The notes under the pieces were generated by a model that saw only the letters and a list, made by a program, of their open reading frames with translations, was not told the origin of the DNA and ran no database searches. Position numbers and translations under genes: made by a program. Below, piece by piece: positions 50,791-60,900 of a stretch of 64,000 nucleotides of DNA (the stretch's first letter is position 1; each line of letters begins with the position of its first letter). This DNA is from an uncultured Lachnospiraceae bacterium (GTDB lineage Bacteria > Bacillota > Clostridia > Lachnospirales > Lachnospiraceae), in NCBI GenBank assembly GCA_910579505.1, contig CAJTTZ010000006.1, positions 62,001 through 126,000 of the forward strand, in the 5' to 3' direction.

Positions 50791-50829
50791 AAAAACACCC
50801 GCGGATTTTTACTCCCTGCAGGTGTTTTT
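50791..50829 (-). terminator. Intrinsic terminator after the chemoreceptor operon
   Basis: Arms AAAAACACC/GGTGTTTTT (9 bp, plus GC pairs inside) with T-runs on both strands. It lies 75 bases downstream of the chemoreceptor stop and upstream of the chvE promoter. Confidence 0.75.
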
Positions 50830-50902
50830 ACTTCATATACTATATGTTGTTACATTTATGTCCACACATACCATACCGTCCGGTTTCTGCCCGGAATTTA
50901 AA

Positions 50903-52627
50903 TTAAATTTTAAACTCGCTTACCAGTCCCTCCACATCATCCGTGAGCACAAGCAGCTTATCCATCGCCTCGGAAACCTCTTCCAGATTCGCGGACTGTT
51001 CAGCCACCACGGCGCTTACCTCATTAATCTCAGTAACATTTCCGTCCGCCGCATCCTTTACGGTTCCCATGCTCTCCTTCGCTTCCCTGATCCTGTCGCT
51101 CAAAACCTCCACGCCGTTTATGATATCCTCCACGCTGTTGCTGACTTCGTCCGTGCCCGCCGTAATGATCTCGAAGCTCTCCTTCGCCTCCCCTGTCATC
51201 TGGTTGCCTTTTTCCAGCTGTTCAAGACTCTCCCGCAGCCGTGCCGTCATCTGATCCGCCTGTGTGCTCACCGCATCAATCATCTTACCGATATGAGCGG
51301 CCGCCGCCTGCGAGTCATCTGCCAGATTCCGAATCTCCGTCGCCACCACCGCAAATCCCTTGCCTGCTTCCCCGGCCCTCGCCGCCTCGATAGATGCGTT
51401 TAAGGAAAGCAGATTCGTCTGGGATGCGATAGATGAAATGGACTCAAGCGCCGCCGTCATTCCCTTCGTGTTCTCGCCAAAGGAGGCAAATACGTTCTCC
51501 ATTTCTCGCATGGAACGGTTCACTTCCTGCATCTGTTCCACATAAGCAACGATTTTCTGCATACCGTCTCTGGCGTTGTCCCGCGTCTTTCCCGCGTTTC
51601 CATGAATGGCTTCGGCATAATCAGCCACTTTTCCGGCAATAGCTCCCATTTCGCTGATCTGGTCCTGCGCCCGTCCGACCTCCTGCTGCTGCCTCTCCAA
51701 CGCCGCCAGCATCCCATCTACCGCATCGGCAATCCGGGTTCCGCCCTGCGCGTTCTCATCCACGCTGTTATTGACTGTCGCGGTAGCCATCTTCAGCTCC
51801 GCCATATTCGCCGCCACTTTGCTGATCAGGTGCACCAGACTGCTCTTCATTCTGTTAAAGGCGGCCGCGGCGCGTCCAGCCTCGTCCCTGCCCTTCACTT
51901 TAATATCCTCGCTCGTCAGATTACCTTCGGACATAACCGTCAGTTTTTTCTCAAGCTGTATAATGGGTGCGGTGATGCTCTGCGTCACGGCAAACGCCGC
52001 CGCCAAAACCACAACGGATGTAACCACAACGATCACCACGATTAAGTTCCTCATATTGCTGAACGCGCTCTGTATCTCGTCCGCCACCTGTTCGCTTCTC
52101 GCAATCTCAGAAGCAAGGAGCGTCTCCGCACTGGAGCTGACAAAACTCATACTGCCGCTCATATCCTGCGCGGCATTCAGGCCTTTCGAGGAATATTCGG
52201 CCCCGCAAGCCGTCTGCAATTCCCGGAAGGAAGCGATAAATTTTCCCGCTTCGGAGGCAAACTTGTCGAACTGATTGCGCATTTCCGAGTATTCCGCATC
52301 CTGCGGAACGCTCTCTCCGACCTCCGTCACATACTGTTCCATCGTGTCAATAATTTCCACATGTCCGCTGGAAGCGATATCGCCGCCCGTACTGCATTTA
52401 ACTACAACCGTACGGCCCAGATAAGAAGCGTTATCCTTTACAAAAGTCACCTTGCTGATGCTGTCAAGGATCTGAGAATACTGTGCGTTATATTTGCTTG
52501 ATCTGTCAACCAGGACCATCATCAGCGCAATAAGCACAATCAGCGCGCATAAAATACAGGCGTTGATCTTAAACCTGATCCCCGCCCCCTTACCGTTTTT
52601 CGTTGTCTTCTGCTTGTCCATCCGCAT
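50903..52627 (-). CDS. Methyl-accepting chemotaxis protein (second of the pair)
   Basis: Transmembrane chemoreceptor, 574 residues: membrane helix at about 20-42, an extracellular helical domain (about 43-190), a second helix (about 193-215), HAMP (about 216-268), and the signalling coiled coil with the invariant tip IASQTNLLSLNASIEAARAGEAGKGFAVVATEIRNLADDS, cut here by the family's usual single substitutions. The extracellular domain has Cys80 and Cys146, a possible disulfide. AAGGAG seven bases before the ATG supports this start, although it overlaps the preceding gene by 38 bases. The ligand is unknown. Confidence 0.93.
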   Translation of the reverse strand: MRMDKQKTTKNGKGAGIRFKINACILCALIVLIALMMVLVDRSSKYNAQYSQILDSISKVTFVKDNASYLGRTVVVKCSTGGDIASSGHVEIIDTMEQYVTEVGESVPQDAEYSEMRNQFDKFASEAGKFIASFRELQTACGAEYSSKGLNAAQDMSGSMSFVSSSAETLLASEIARSEQVADEIQSAFSNMRNLIVVIVVVTSVVVLAAAFAVTQSITAPIIQLEKKLTVMSEGNLTSEDIKVKGRDEAGRAAAAFNRMKSSLVHLISKVAANMAELKMATATVNNSVDENAQGGTRIADAVDGMLAALERQQQEVGRAQDQISEMGAIAGKVADYAEAIHGNAGKTRDNARDGMQKIVAYVEQMQEVNRSMREMENVFASFGENTKGMTAALESISSIASQTNLLSLNASIEAARAGEAGKGFAVVATEIRNLADDSQAAAAHIGKMIDAVSTQADQMTARLRESLEQLEKGNQMTGEAKESFEIITAGTDEVSNSVEDIINGVEVLSDRIREAKESMGTVKDAADGNVTEINEVSAVVAEQSANLEEVSEAMDKLLVLTDDVEGLVSEFKI

Positions 52628-52937
52628 CTACATACTCCTTCCGAATCAGTTTTTTCGCCGATAAGATCAGGATCGCGCCACCTGCCGCTATGAAAACAAC
52701 AATCGCTATCGCAATGAATATCCTGTCATTTCCCGCGGTTTCTCCGAACCCCTCTATCAAGCCATAGGCAAGATATAACACATACGCCGACACGAGAATG
52801 CGGAGCGTCAGCCCAATCTTCGTGTCGCCGCCTTTTTTATTCTCTTTTCCGCCCTCGCCGTCAGACGCCTGCTGTACGTCCGACGGTTCCGCGCTTTCTT
52901 TCTCCGTTATGTTCTCGTCCAAATCCGACTCCTCCAT
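52590..52937 (-). CDS. Small two-helix membrane protein between the chemoreceptors
   Basis: Not recognised. 115 residues: an acidic N-terminus of about 40 residues, two membrane helices (about 42-64 and 73-94), and a charged C-terminus (RKEYVDADGQAEDNEKR). Its 3' end overlaps the second chemoreceptor gene by 38 bases, and it begins 14 bases after the first, so all three are one operon. It could assist receptor assembly or just ride along; no family is known to me. Confidence 0.65.
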   Translation of the reverse strand: MEESDLDENITEKESAEPSDVQQASDGEGGKENKKGGDTKIGLTLRILVSAYVLYLAYGLIEGFGETAGNDRIFIAIAIVVFIAAGGAILILSAKKLIRKEYVDADGQAEDNEKR

Positions 52938-52951
52938 CCCTGCCTTTGCAT

Positions 52952-54670
52952 TTATCCTTCAAAACATGCCGTCTGCTCGGACAGATGGCTTACCACATCG
53001 GAAACCTGATTTAGCGCTTCCACAATGCCCTGCATGTTCTCCGCCAGAGCCGCCGTGTTATTCACTACCCCGCCAACGCCCTGTGCGCTTTCCCTTACAT
53101 TATTTGTAATATTCTCATTGGATTCCGCCACCGACCGCATCATACCGCCGATATTCTCCATGGAATCACGCATTTCTCCCATCATCCGGTCTATCGTGAT
53201 GGAATCGTTGAGATACTGCTCCCCGGTACGTTCCAGAATCTCATAGTCCGGCAGAACCTGTTCATTGATGAACTTCACCAGGCTGCCCGCATTCTCCGCA
53301 AGCGTCATAACCGCCGCCACAACGCCCGCCGAAATCTGCTGGATATTTCCGGCAGTCTGCTTCGAATTGTCCGCCAGCTGACGGATCTCGTCAGCCACCA
53401 CGGCAAAGCCCTTACCCGCCTCGCCCGCTCTCGCCGCCTCGATGGAAGCGTTCAGCGCAAGCAGGTTGGTCTTGGAAGCAATGCTTAGAATATCCGCTGT
53501 CAGGTTTCCGATCTTCTCAATCTGTCTGCTGTCTTCAATGGATGCGTTCAGGGACACGTCAAATTCCTTTATCATGCCATCTGCGGTCGCACGGCTTTTC
53601 TGTGCCAGTTTCCGAAGCTCCTCGGCGCGGCTGCGGATCTCCTCCGCAAACTTCGTGCCGTTTACCGCCTGTTCAACCATTTCCCCGACAGAAGCTTCCG
53701 CCTCCCTCGTATTGTCACTGACATAACCGACCGCAGCGGACACTTCCTCCATACTTGCCGCCAGTTCTTCCATCGTAGCCGAAGTATCGCCGGCATTCTG
53801 GTTCGTCACCTCCACCACTTCATTTACGTGGAGCTGCTGTCTGTTAATCTCGTCACTGCAGGAGATAACGCCGCCGATCACATCCTGCAGAATATCCAGA
53901 AATTCATTCACGCCCGCAGCCAGCATCGCAATTTCATCCTTCGTCTGCACGGGCACTCTCTCTGTCAGATTTCCCTTATTATTATGTATATCTTCGATCA
54001 TCCCGTTGATTACCTGGGCAATCTTCTGAATCGGCATCACGATAATGCGGTGCGCAATCATTAGAACGAGAACCGCCGTCACAATCAGGATCACAACAAC
54101 TGCCACGATCAACGTATAGGAACCTTCCGCCTTCCTCTGCAGATATGCCTTGCCGTCCGCAAGCTCCGTGTCTGAAAATTCCAGCAGATCGTTCATGCTG
54201 TTGCCGATGGTATTGTTCAGCATGCCGAGATTATTGGAAATCAGGTTATTGGCGCGTTCCTTGTCCCCTTCCCTGCTCACCTCTATGATGGTATCCACGT
54301 AGGAATCGAAGCTGACAAGCCTGGACTCCAGCGCATCGTAGACCCCCTGTGTCTCCTCCGAGGTGATCCTCGCCTTATAGGCTTCCATGGATTCCCACAT
54401 CTTCGTCCGGCTGTCCAGAATGTCCTCCGCACGTTTATCCATCGTCCGCAGCAGCTTAGCATTCACATGAGCGTACACATTCATGTACATATCCAGATAA
54501 TCCTCATAGATACCATGGATCAGATTGATTTTCTCCACCTCATTGTTCATAATATCCTGGCTGCCCTCGGAAATCGCCGTCATACTATTGGCAAGAAGTC
54601 CCAGCGATATGATCGAAATCAAAGCAAGCACTATAATTGCCAAAGCAAATTTAAAACCAATCTTCTTCAT
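52952..54670 (-). CDS. Methyl-accepting chemotaxis protein (first of the pair)
   Basis: Transmembrane chemoreceptor, 572 residues: membrane helix at about 7-28, a four-helix-bundle-type extracellular domain (about 30-185; 4HB_MCP-like), second helix (about 187-210), HAMP (about 211-265), and a signalling domain with the conserved tip IASKTNLLALNASIEAARAG and then GFAVVADEIRQLADNSK. No pentapeptide CheR tether is seen at the C-terminus. AGGAGG precedes the ATG, and a sigma-A promoter lies upstream. The ligand is unknown; nearby sugar genes make plant sugars a possible attractant. Confidence 0.93.
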   Translation of the reverse strand: MKKIGFKFALAIIVLALISIISLGLLANSMTAISEGSQDIMNNEVEKINLIHGIYEDYLDMYMNVYAHVNAKLLRTMDKRAEDILDSRTKMWESMEAYKARITSEETQGVYDALESRLVSFDSYVDTIIEVSREGDKERANNLISNNLGMLNNTIGNSMNDLLEFSDTELADGKAYLQRKAEGSYTLIVAVVVILIVTAVLVLMIAHRIIVMPIQKIAQVINGMIEDIHNNKGNLTERVPVQTKDEIAMLAAGVNEFLDILQDVIGGVISCSDEINRQQLHVNEVVEVTNQNAGDTSATMEELAASMEEVSAAVGYVSDNTREAEASVGEMVEQAVNGTKFAEEIRSRAEELRKLAQKSRATADGMIKEFDVSLNASIEDSRQIEKIGNLTADILSIASKTNLLALNASIEAARAGEAGKGFAVVADEIRQLADNSKQTAGNIQQISAGVVAAVMTLAENAGSLVKFINEQVLPDYEILERTGEQYLNDSITIDRMMGEMRDSMENIGGMMRSVAESNENITNNVRESAQGVGGVVNNTAALAENMQGIVEALNQVSDVVSHLSEQTACFEG

Positions 54671-54710
54671 GTAAATCTCCTCCTGTGTATATCTTCCCTT
54701 ATATTATAAT

Positions 54711-54740
54711 ATTATATAGTGCAATTTGCCGTCCCCTCAA
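54711..54740 (-). promoter_or_regulatory. Promoter of the chemoreceptor operon
   Basis: Read on the minus strand: TTGAGG, 18 bases, TATAAT. A second TATAAT lies eight bases further on. No sigma-D (TAAA-N15-GCCGATAT) promoter is seen. Confidence 0.5.
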
Positions 54741-54847
54741 TTTACATTGTTCTAAGTATATCATCTTTTGCTGAACAAAGATAGACCCCTCCCGGGAATA
54801 TTTATTACATTTTCACAAAGGGGCGTTTTGCCGTTTCCCGGCAGAAA

Positions 54848-54884
54848 ACCGCCGCCCAGTCTGCATTGCAGGCCGGGCGGCGGT
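54848..54884 (-). terminator. Intrinsic terminator after the galactanase gene
   Basis: Perfect 10-bp stem ACCGCCGCCC/GGGCGGCGGT with a 17-base loop and TTTT on the minus strand. It separates the galactanase from the chemoreceptor operon. Confidence 0.75.
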
Positions 54885-54912
54885 CTCTCTCCTTTTTATA
54901 TCAGCTATTCTT

Positions 54913-57900
54913 TTACTTAATTACAAACGTCTTTACAATCGGGCTTCTGGTGAAGTAGTTGCCTTTCCCGTAAATCGTGACTGTGCCGACTCTCGTACCG
55001 CTTCGCAGCACGTTATCCGAATAAGTCACAGTATAATCTTTCTTTGCGGAAAGTTTTCTGCCGTTCACCCTGATGGTAAGCGCAGGCGTCAGGGCCTTAC
55101 CCTTATAATTCTGCAGTGCGATATCGGCTACATCCGCCTTGACAATCTCCGCCTGATCTATGGTGAAGGACAGGGTCCTTGCGCTTGTATCCTTTCTGGT
55201 GGCCGCGCTGGTCTTGTCTATGAACCAGCCGTTTCCTCTCACCTTCACGGTGACTTCAGGTTTTCTCACCGTACTTGCGCTCGTCGCGTCCCTATTGTAT
55301 CTATAGCTCAGCGTATAAGCCGCGCCGGGCTTTAAGTCAAGCACCGTACCGTCCGCCTTGCTGAAGGTAACCTCAGGCTTTACTGCCCTGCCCGTATAGG
55401 ACGCCGGAGCAACTTCCATCGTGAGTGTTCGCAGATCCAGCGCCGTCAGGGTAAAGACATCCTTGATCCTCACCTTGCCGCTGTAGTTGCCTCTTCCCGT
55501 GATCGTTGCATGCACAGGGGCAGATCGTACTGTCTCGTCACCTACCTTGCGGTCTTCCCACTTTCCAATCTGATAGGATACTTGGTAGTCGCTTGTTGAC
55601 AGCGTATGCTTCACTTCCGCACCGTTGACGTCATAATTCTGGGACTTAAATGCAATCTCAGGCGTAAGCGGATAGCCGTTATACGGGATCTGTATCCTGC
55701 CCCTGCTGTTTACACCGTCGTCCGTATTGATCAGGTTTCCATCCTCAGAGTCGGTCCAATCGCCATCAAGCGTCTTTTTGAGGTTCCTCGCCGACAGCTC
55801 CGGTGTCTGAATCGTTCCCTTGGAAGCCCTGTCATTATCATTCTTGATCTTTGCCTCATCCACGAGCATTCTCTTGCTGATAATAAAGGTGGCCTTCTTT
55901 TCACCGATATATTCTCCTGTTCCGGTGATAATAACCGTCGCCCTGCCCGCGTTGATATTGTTCTCGTAAGTCACACGGTAATCCGTATTTTCCGTCAGGG
56001 TCTTCAAGTTCCTGCCGGCCCCCACAGTAACTGCAAGCTGTGGTTTCCCGCTCGGTGCAGTCGTACTCAGTCTGACTGCGTTTCCTGTATAGAAGAACCT
56101 GCCGTTCACTGCAATTTTTGCTTTGGAGATCAGGTACTGTCCGTCCTTTACCTCAAGCTCAACTTCCTTCTCATCCGCGTAATTGCCTTTTAGTTTACCC
56201 GCGACCGTGACCGTGTATCTGCCTGCCGTCTTCAGCCTGTTGCTCCCGGTCCTGTTATCTGTCTTTTTTGTCTGATCGTAAGTATAAACCGGTGTATCCT
56301 CACCCTCTTTTACGATCTTTGAGATCACATACTGGTTTGACGCCACTGCCTTAACGCCATCCTTCACCGTAAGCTTCGGCGCCTGTCCGCTCGTGCTCAC
56401 CGGCATAGACTCTGCTGTGATTTTTGCGTTTTCAATACTTCTAGGCCTGATGTCAAATGTAATCTTCTGTGTTCCCGCCCCACCGTTCGGCTTCAGGTCA
56501 AAGGTCGTTCTCGATCCTGAGAAATTCCCCTTTCCTGCTATCCTGATAGTAGGCTTATTGTTTGCACGGATATCCGTATAGATGGGGTCACCGTTTTCAT
56601 CCGTCCCGGAGACGTACTGGCTGGCATTCAAATTTCGGGAATACGCGACTGTATAGTCCGTCCCCTTCGTCAGCGTCGTCGTCTTCATCGTTTTCGTCTC
56701 GCTGTCAAAGTAAGTCAGTCTCACTGTGACAGCCGGCTCCACCTTTTTACCTGTGTAATACTGCGGGGCACTCGCCACACTGACTTCTACCTTACGTTCA
56801 TCCCCCGCGCCCTTCACCGCATAATTCAGAGGGCATTTCGCAATGGTGAACACGGTGGTCACCGAGCCTTCCCTGTATTCCTTGAGCCCTGCATCGGTAG
56901 GAGTCACAACTACCCTCGCCTTGCCGATCCTTTTATTGTTGTAATAGAAGACCCTGTAAATCTCTTCGCCTTCATCGTTTCTGTTAAGGACGACATTGCC
57001 CTGTGCATCCTTCACTTCGATCTCAGGCTGCAGTTCTTTCTGCTTGCCGAGATAGTAAATGCTCTTAGCCGGCGTCGTGCCGTCCCCCTTATCCGGGTCT
57101 TTAAACGTAACTTTGAGATCTGAAAACTTCTTCGTCCTCGGGTCATCCACAATATTAAAGGAAATCTCCCGGCTGCCTGTAAAACGACTTCCCTTTGCCG
57201 TCAGTATGATCTTCGCACCGCCTGTCGTCTTATTTCTGTTATTGCGGTAGGACGCGGTGTAATCTTCCTTTGTCAGAACATATCCCTGATAAGACAGTTC
57301 CACAGCAGGCGCGATATTCCTGCCCGTGTAATACTGGTCCTCAATCGGGGTCTCGGCGTCGGAACCGTTCACTTTGACAACAAATTTGTCTCCCTCTTTT
57401 TGATCCAGGGAAATCATTTCCATCCCTTCGCCAAACACATTTTTAAAGACAGCGCTGATCTTCACATTGCCGTTTGGCATCACAAAGCTCTCATTCTGCA
57501 CCGCAGCGGTATTCTCGGGGTAAGTCAGAACCGCCGCCGGCTCTGTCTCTCCCTCGGCCGCCCGGAATGCCACTGTCGCATTCTCGCTGGCAATCATGTC
57601 GCCAAGGCCTTCCGCCGTGATGCTCTTGCCAGAGACGGACACTGACTCCAGATAAAAACCGCTGTCGGGTGTGACTGTCACATTCACCCGCTCGCCGCTG
57701 TTTGCTTTCAGTACACTCGCCGCTATGCTGCCGCCTGCGCTCTGCTCCGTCAAAACAGTGTGCGTGCCATACAGATAGAAGTCGTCCATACTTCCCCATG
57801 CACCCGGCTCCGTGGAAGTGATGGTCGCGCCGACCGTAACCTTATCGCCATCTTCCACCGAAATACCCGAAATCTCAGGCTCACTCCAGTTCTTCCAGCC

Positions 57901-60900
57901 ATTCAGGGTAAAGGTTGCCTGCTTTCTCGCCTTCAACCCGCTCTCATTAGAAACCTCCACGAAAATATACTGCACATCGTTCAGGCCGACGCCGTCGCCC
58001 TGTGCGTAACCGCCAAAGCTATAAGTTCCCGGCTCCGCGTTCTCCACGGTCTGCGAAACGGTAAACGTACCCGTCTGCTTTGGATCTGACTCATTGCTAT
58101 AATAGAAATTCATAGCCAGGGATCCGCTCCTAGGATTAGCCGCCCAGTCAGACTGTTTGGTGCTTACCGGTGAACTGCCCGTGTTTGTATCGTAGGTGAT
58201 AGTCCATCCCTTCGGCTCCGTAAAGCTGCCGCCGTTATCTTCAAAACCGGGGTTGACAAGAATATTGCTGGTTTCCTTCCGGCGCACCCGGATTGTCAGC
58301 GTGACCTTATAGTCCCTGCCGCCCTCGCTGACTACACCGTGGACAATATATTCTCCCACCTTATTGAAGTTGACCAGTTCCTGCTCGTCCTTGTCCCAGG
58401 TCACAGTCAAATCTTCTTTTGTTCCATCATTAAACGTTGCCTTAACCGTAGGATAAACAGATAACGTTTCTCCCAGCAGAACATCTCTCTGCAGCCTGTT
58501 CTCCACGCTGGTGATCGCCCTGTCTGCAACTTCCGCTCCTGTTCTGATCAGGCTGTATATCTTCGCCGTGGGAAGCGCCGTTCCGTCAAAGTCAAACCAC
58601 GACTGATTGTCAATCGCGCTGCCTCCGTACCATTTGCCCGCGTCGCCCGGATCGTACTCCGCCGAGTAGCTGGACGCCCACCCGGAACCATACTTCTCCC
58701 ACAACTCCTGATTTTGCTTATAAATGCTGTCAATGAGGTTGCCGTCCTCGTCGTAGGCATAATAGGTCGAGATCCACGCGGGTTCCCAGTAGAACACGCC
58801 AATAGCCGCTCCCGATGCCCCGCTGTTCACACTCTGAACTGCGTTTACAACGTCCCTGACCTCATCCGCCTGCCCCTGCACGGAAATATCATAATTAAGG
58901 GCCTGTCCTTCCGTCTTGGGGGCCGTATTTCCATGGCCGTCTCCATCCTCCCATGTGGTTACCCAGGATGTCTCCGCCACCATAACTTTTTTATTATAGG
59001 TTTTGGCTACATATGAGAGCGACGATGCCAGATCGCTCGTTGTCCCATGCCAGAAAGGATAGTAAGAGCTCGCGAACACATCATAGTCTACGGTATTAAA
59101 TTTCTCCGCGACAGCTCCGTAATTTCCCTTCTGCGGATCTGTGAAATGCAGGGCCACAAGGCAGTTTTCGTCAAATTCGCGCACCGCGCTGCTGCCCGCG
59201 TTGAAAATTTTTATCATGTTGGCCGTTGTCTTTTCACCACAGACACCGTTGTTGGTCTCGTTTCCGACCTGGACCATGCCCACATCAACGCCTGCCGCGC
59301 GCAGGGTATTCAGGCTGCTCAGGGTATAATCGTGAACCGCCGTCACTTTTTGGTCTACCGTGTATGCTTTCCACGCCTTCGGCGCTTCCTGCTTCGCGGG
59401 ATCCGCCCAGAAGTCTGAATAATGGAAGTCAATCAGCACCTTCATACCCGCTCCGGTAGCCAGTCTGCCGAGCTCAACCGCCTTTTCCAGATCGTTATTT
59501 CCGCCGCCGTAACCTTTGCCGCTGCTGTTATAGGGGTCGTTCCAGATACGGATACGCACCCAGTTCGTGCCGCCGTCGTACAGGTATTTGAAAAATCCCG
59601 CATCGCTCAGGGGCTTCCCGTTCTCATCCTTAAACTCCACCCCGCTCTGCTTTAACGCTATGTACGAAGAAAGATCCGCACCTGTGATGAAATCGTCAGC
59701 AAGCGCCACACGGTCCACCTTGATATCCGCCGTGACGTTTGAAACCAAGGCGTCCATCGCCTCCTTCAGCTCGGTGTAGGCCGTCTCTATCTCCTCGTCA
59801 GTGGCCGCGGTATCCTTAGTCGCTACAGCCTCCGCCGCGGTAAGCTTTGTCTGGAATAAATCCCAGCCGCCCTTATAATCTTCCTCTTTTAACTTTTTCG
59901 CCTGAGCGATAAGGTTCTTCAACATCTCCAACGTGATCTTATCCGTCGCTTCGGCTTCCTCCATGGAAGAGTAAAATACATCCTTGTAATAATACGATCT
60001 GCCTGCAAAAACAGGGGTAAAATCAATGCCATCCCCACTGCCATTTATGAAATTTGCCGTCCAAGTGTATTTGTCGTCGCCCGTTTTTGTATTTTCCCAT
60101 CCAAGAACCTTCTTACCGTCAAATGTGATATTACCCGGCACAGAAAATGATATCTTATACCAATTTTTACCGGCTTCCACCAGCGTCATCGGCCATATGG
60201 GATTGTTCCACTCATCCGTCCCGCCGGAAGAAATATCGGAGACCGTGCCCGTCGTCTCATCAACCACAGTCAGCTTGGAAACACCTGTCCCGTCTAACTG
60301 GAATGCAGGCGCAAAACCGGCTTCATTGTACGCATAAAAGGTAATATTACGGAGGATGGCAGTTGCCTCTTTTTTCGTGCCGTTATCCACATAACCCTTC
60401 CAGTTTTTCACCGCACAGGTTTTGGTGTCATCCGCCAGCAGCATTGCGTAAATCGCTTCGTTATTGTCGGGATATCCGCTTAATCCCGCCACCTTGGACT
60501 CGTCCCCGCCCGCGGTTCTTTTGTAAATATTAAATCCGGCACCGGATGCATCATTAGCGATGGTATCTGTGATCTTTAAAGGAATCTGATACCAGTCCGC
60601 ATAGCCTTCCACGGGTTTCATCTTAAAATATGCAGATCCCCATGAAGTTGTTTCTGTCTCGGTTGTGCTTATTTTGTCGTCGCCGCCCCACAGCTCGACG
60701 CCGAGTTCAAATGCCTCTGTCTCGCCCTCTTCCGGCGCGCAGTGGAAATAGAACATCTTTTCTTCCGATGCCGGTTCATCAGGCTTTTCGGCGAAAAACT
60801 CGCCGTCCTTATAGTATACTTTGCCCGCGAAGACCTGTGTGAAGTCAGCCGTCCAGTCCCCGCCGTTCGGGCCATTCACAAAGTCCTTCGCCCAAGTGGT

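Noticed and set aside
54671..54780. Sigma-D (flagellar) promoter before the chemoreceptors
   Set aside because: No TAAA-N15-GCCGATAT arrangement; a sigma-A type promoter fits better.
54913..55100. LPxTG sorting signal at the galactanase C-terminus
   Set aside because: The chain ends in a beta module (RSPIVKTFVIK) with no LPxTG, hydrophobic helix or basic tail.
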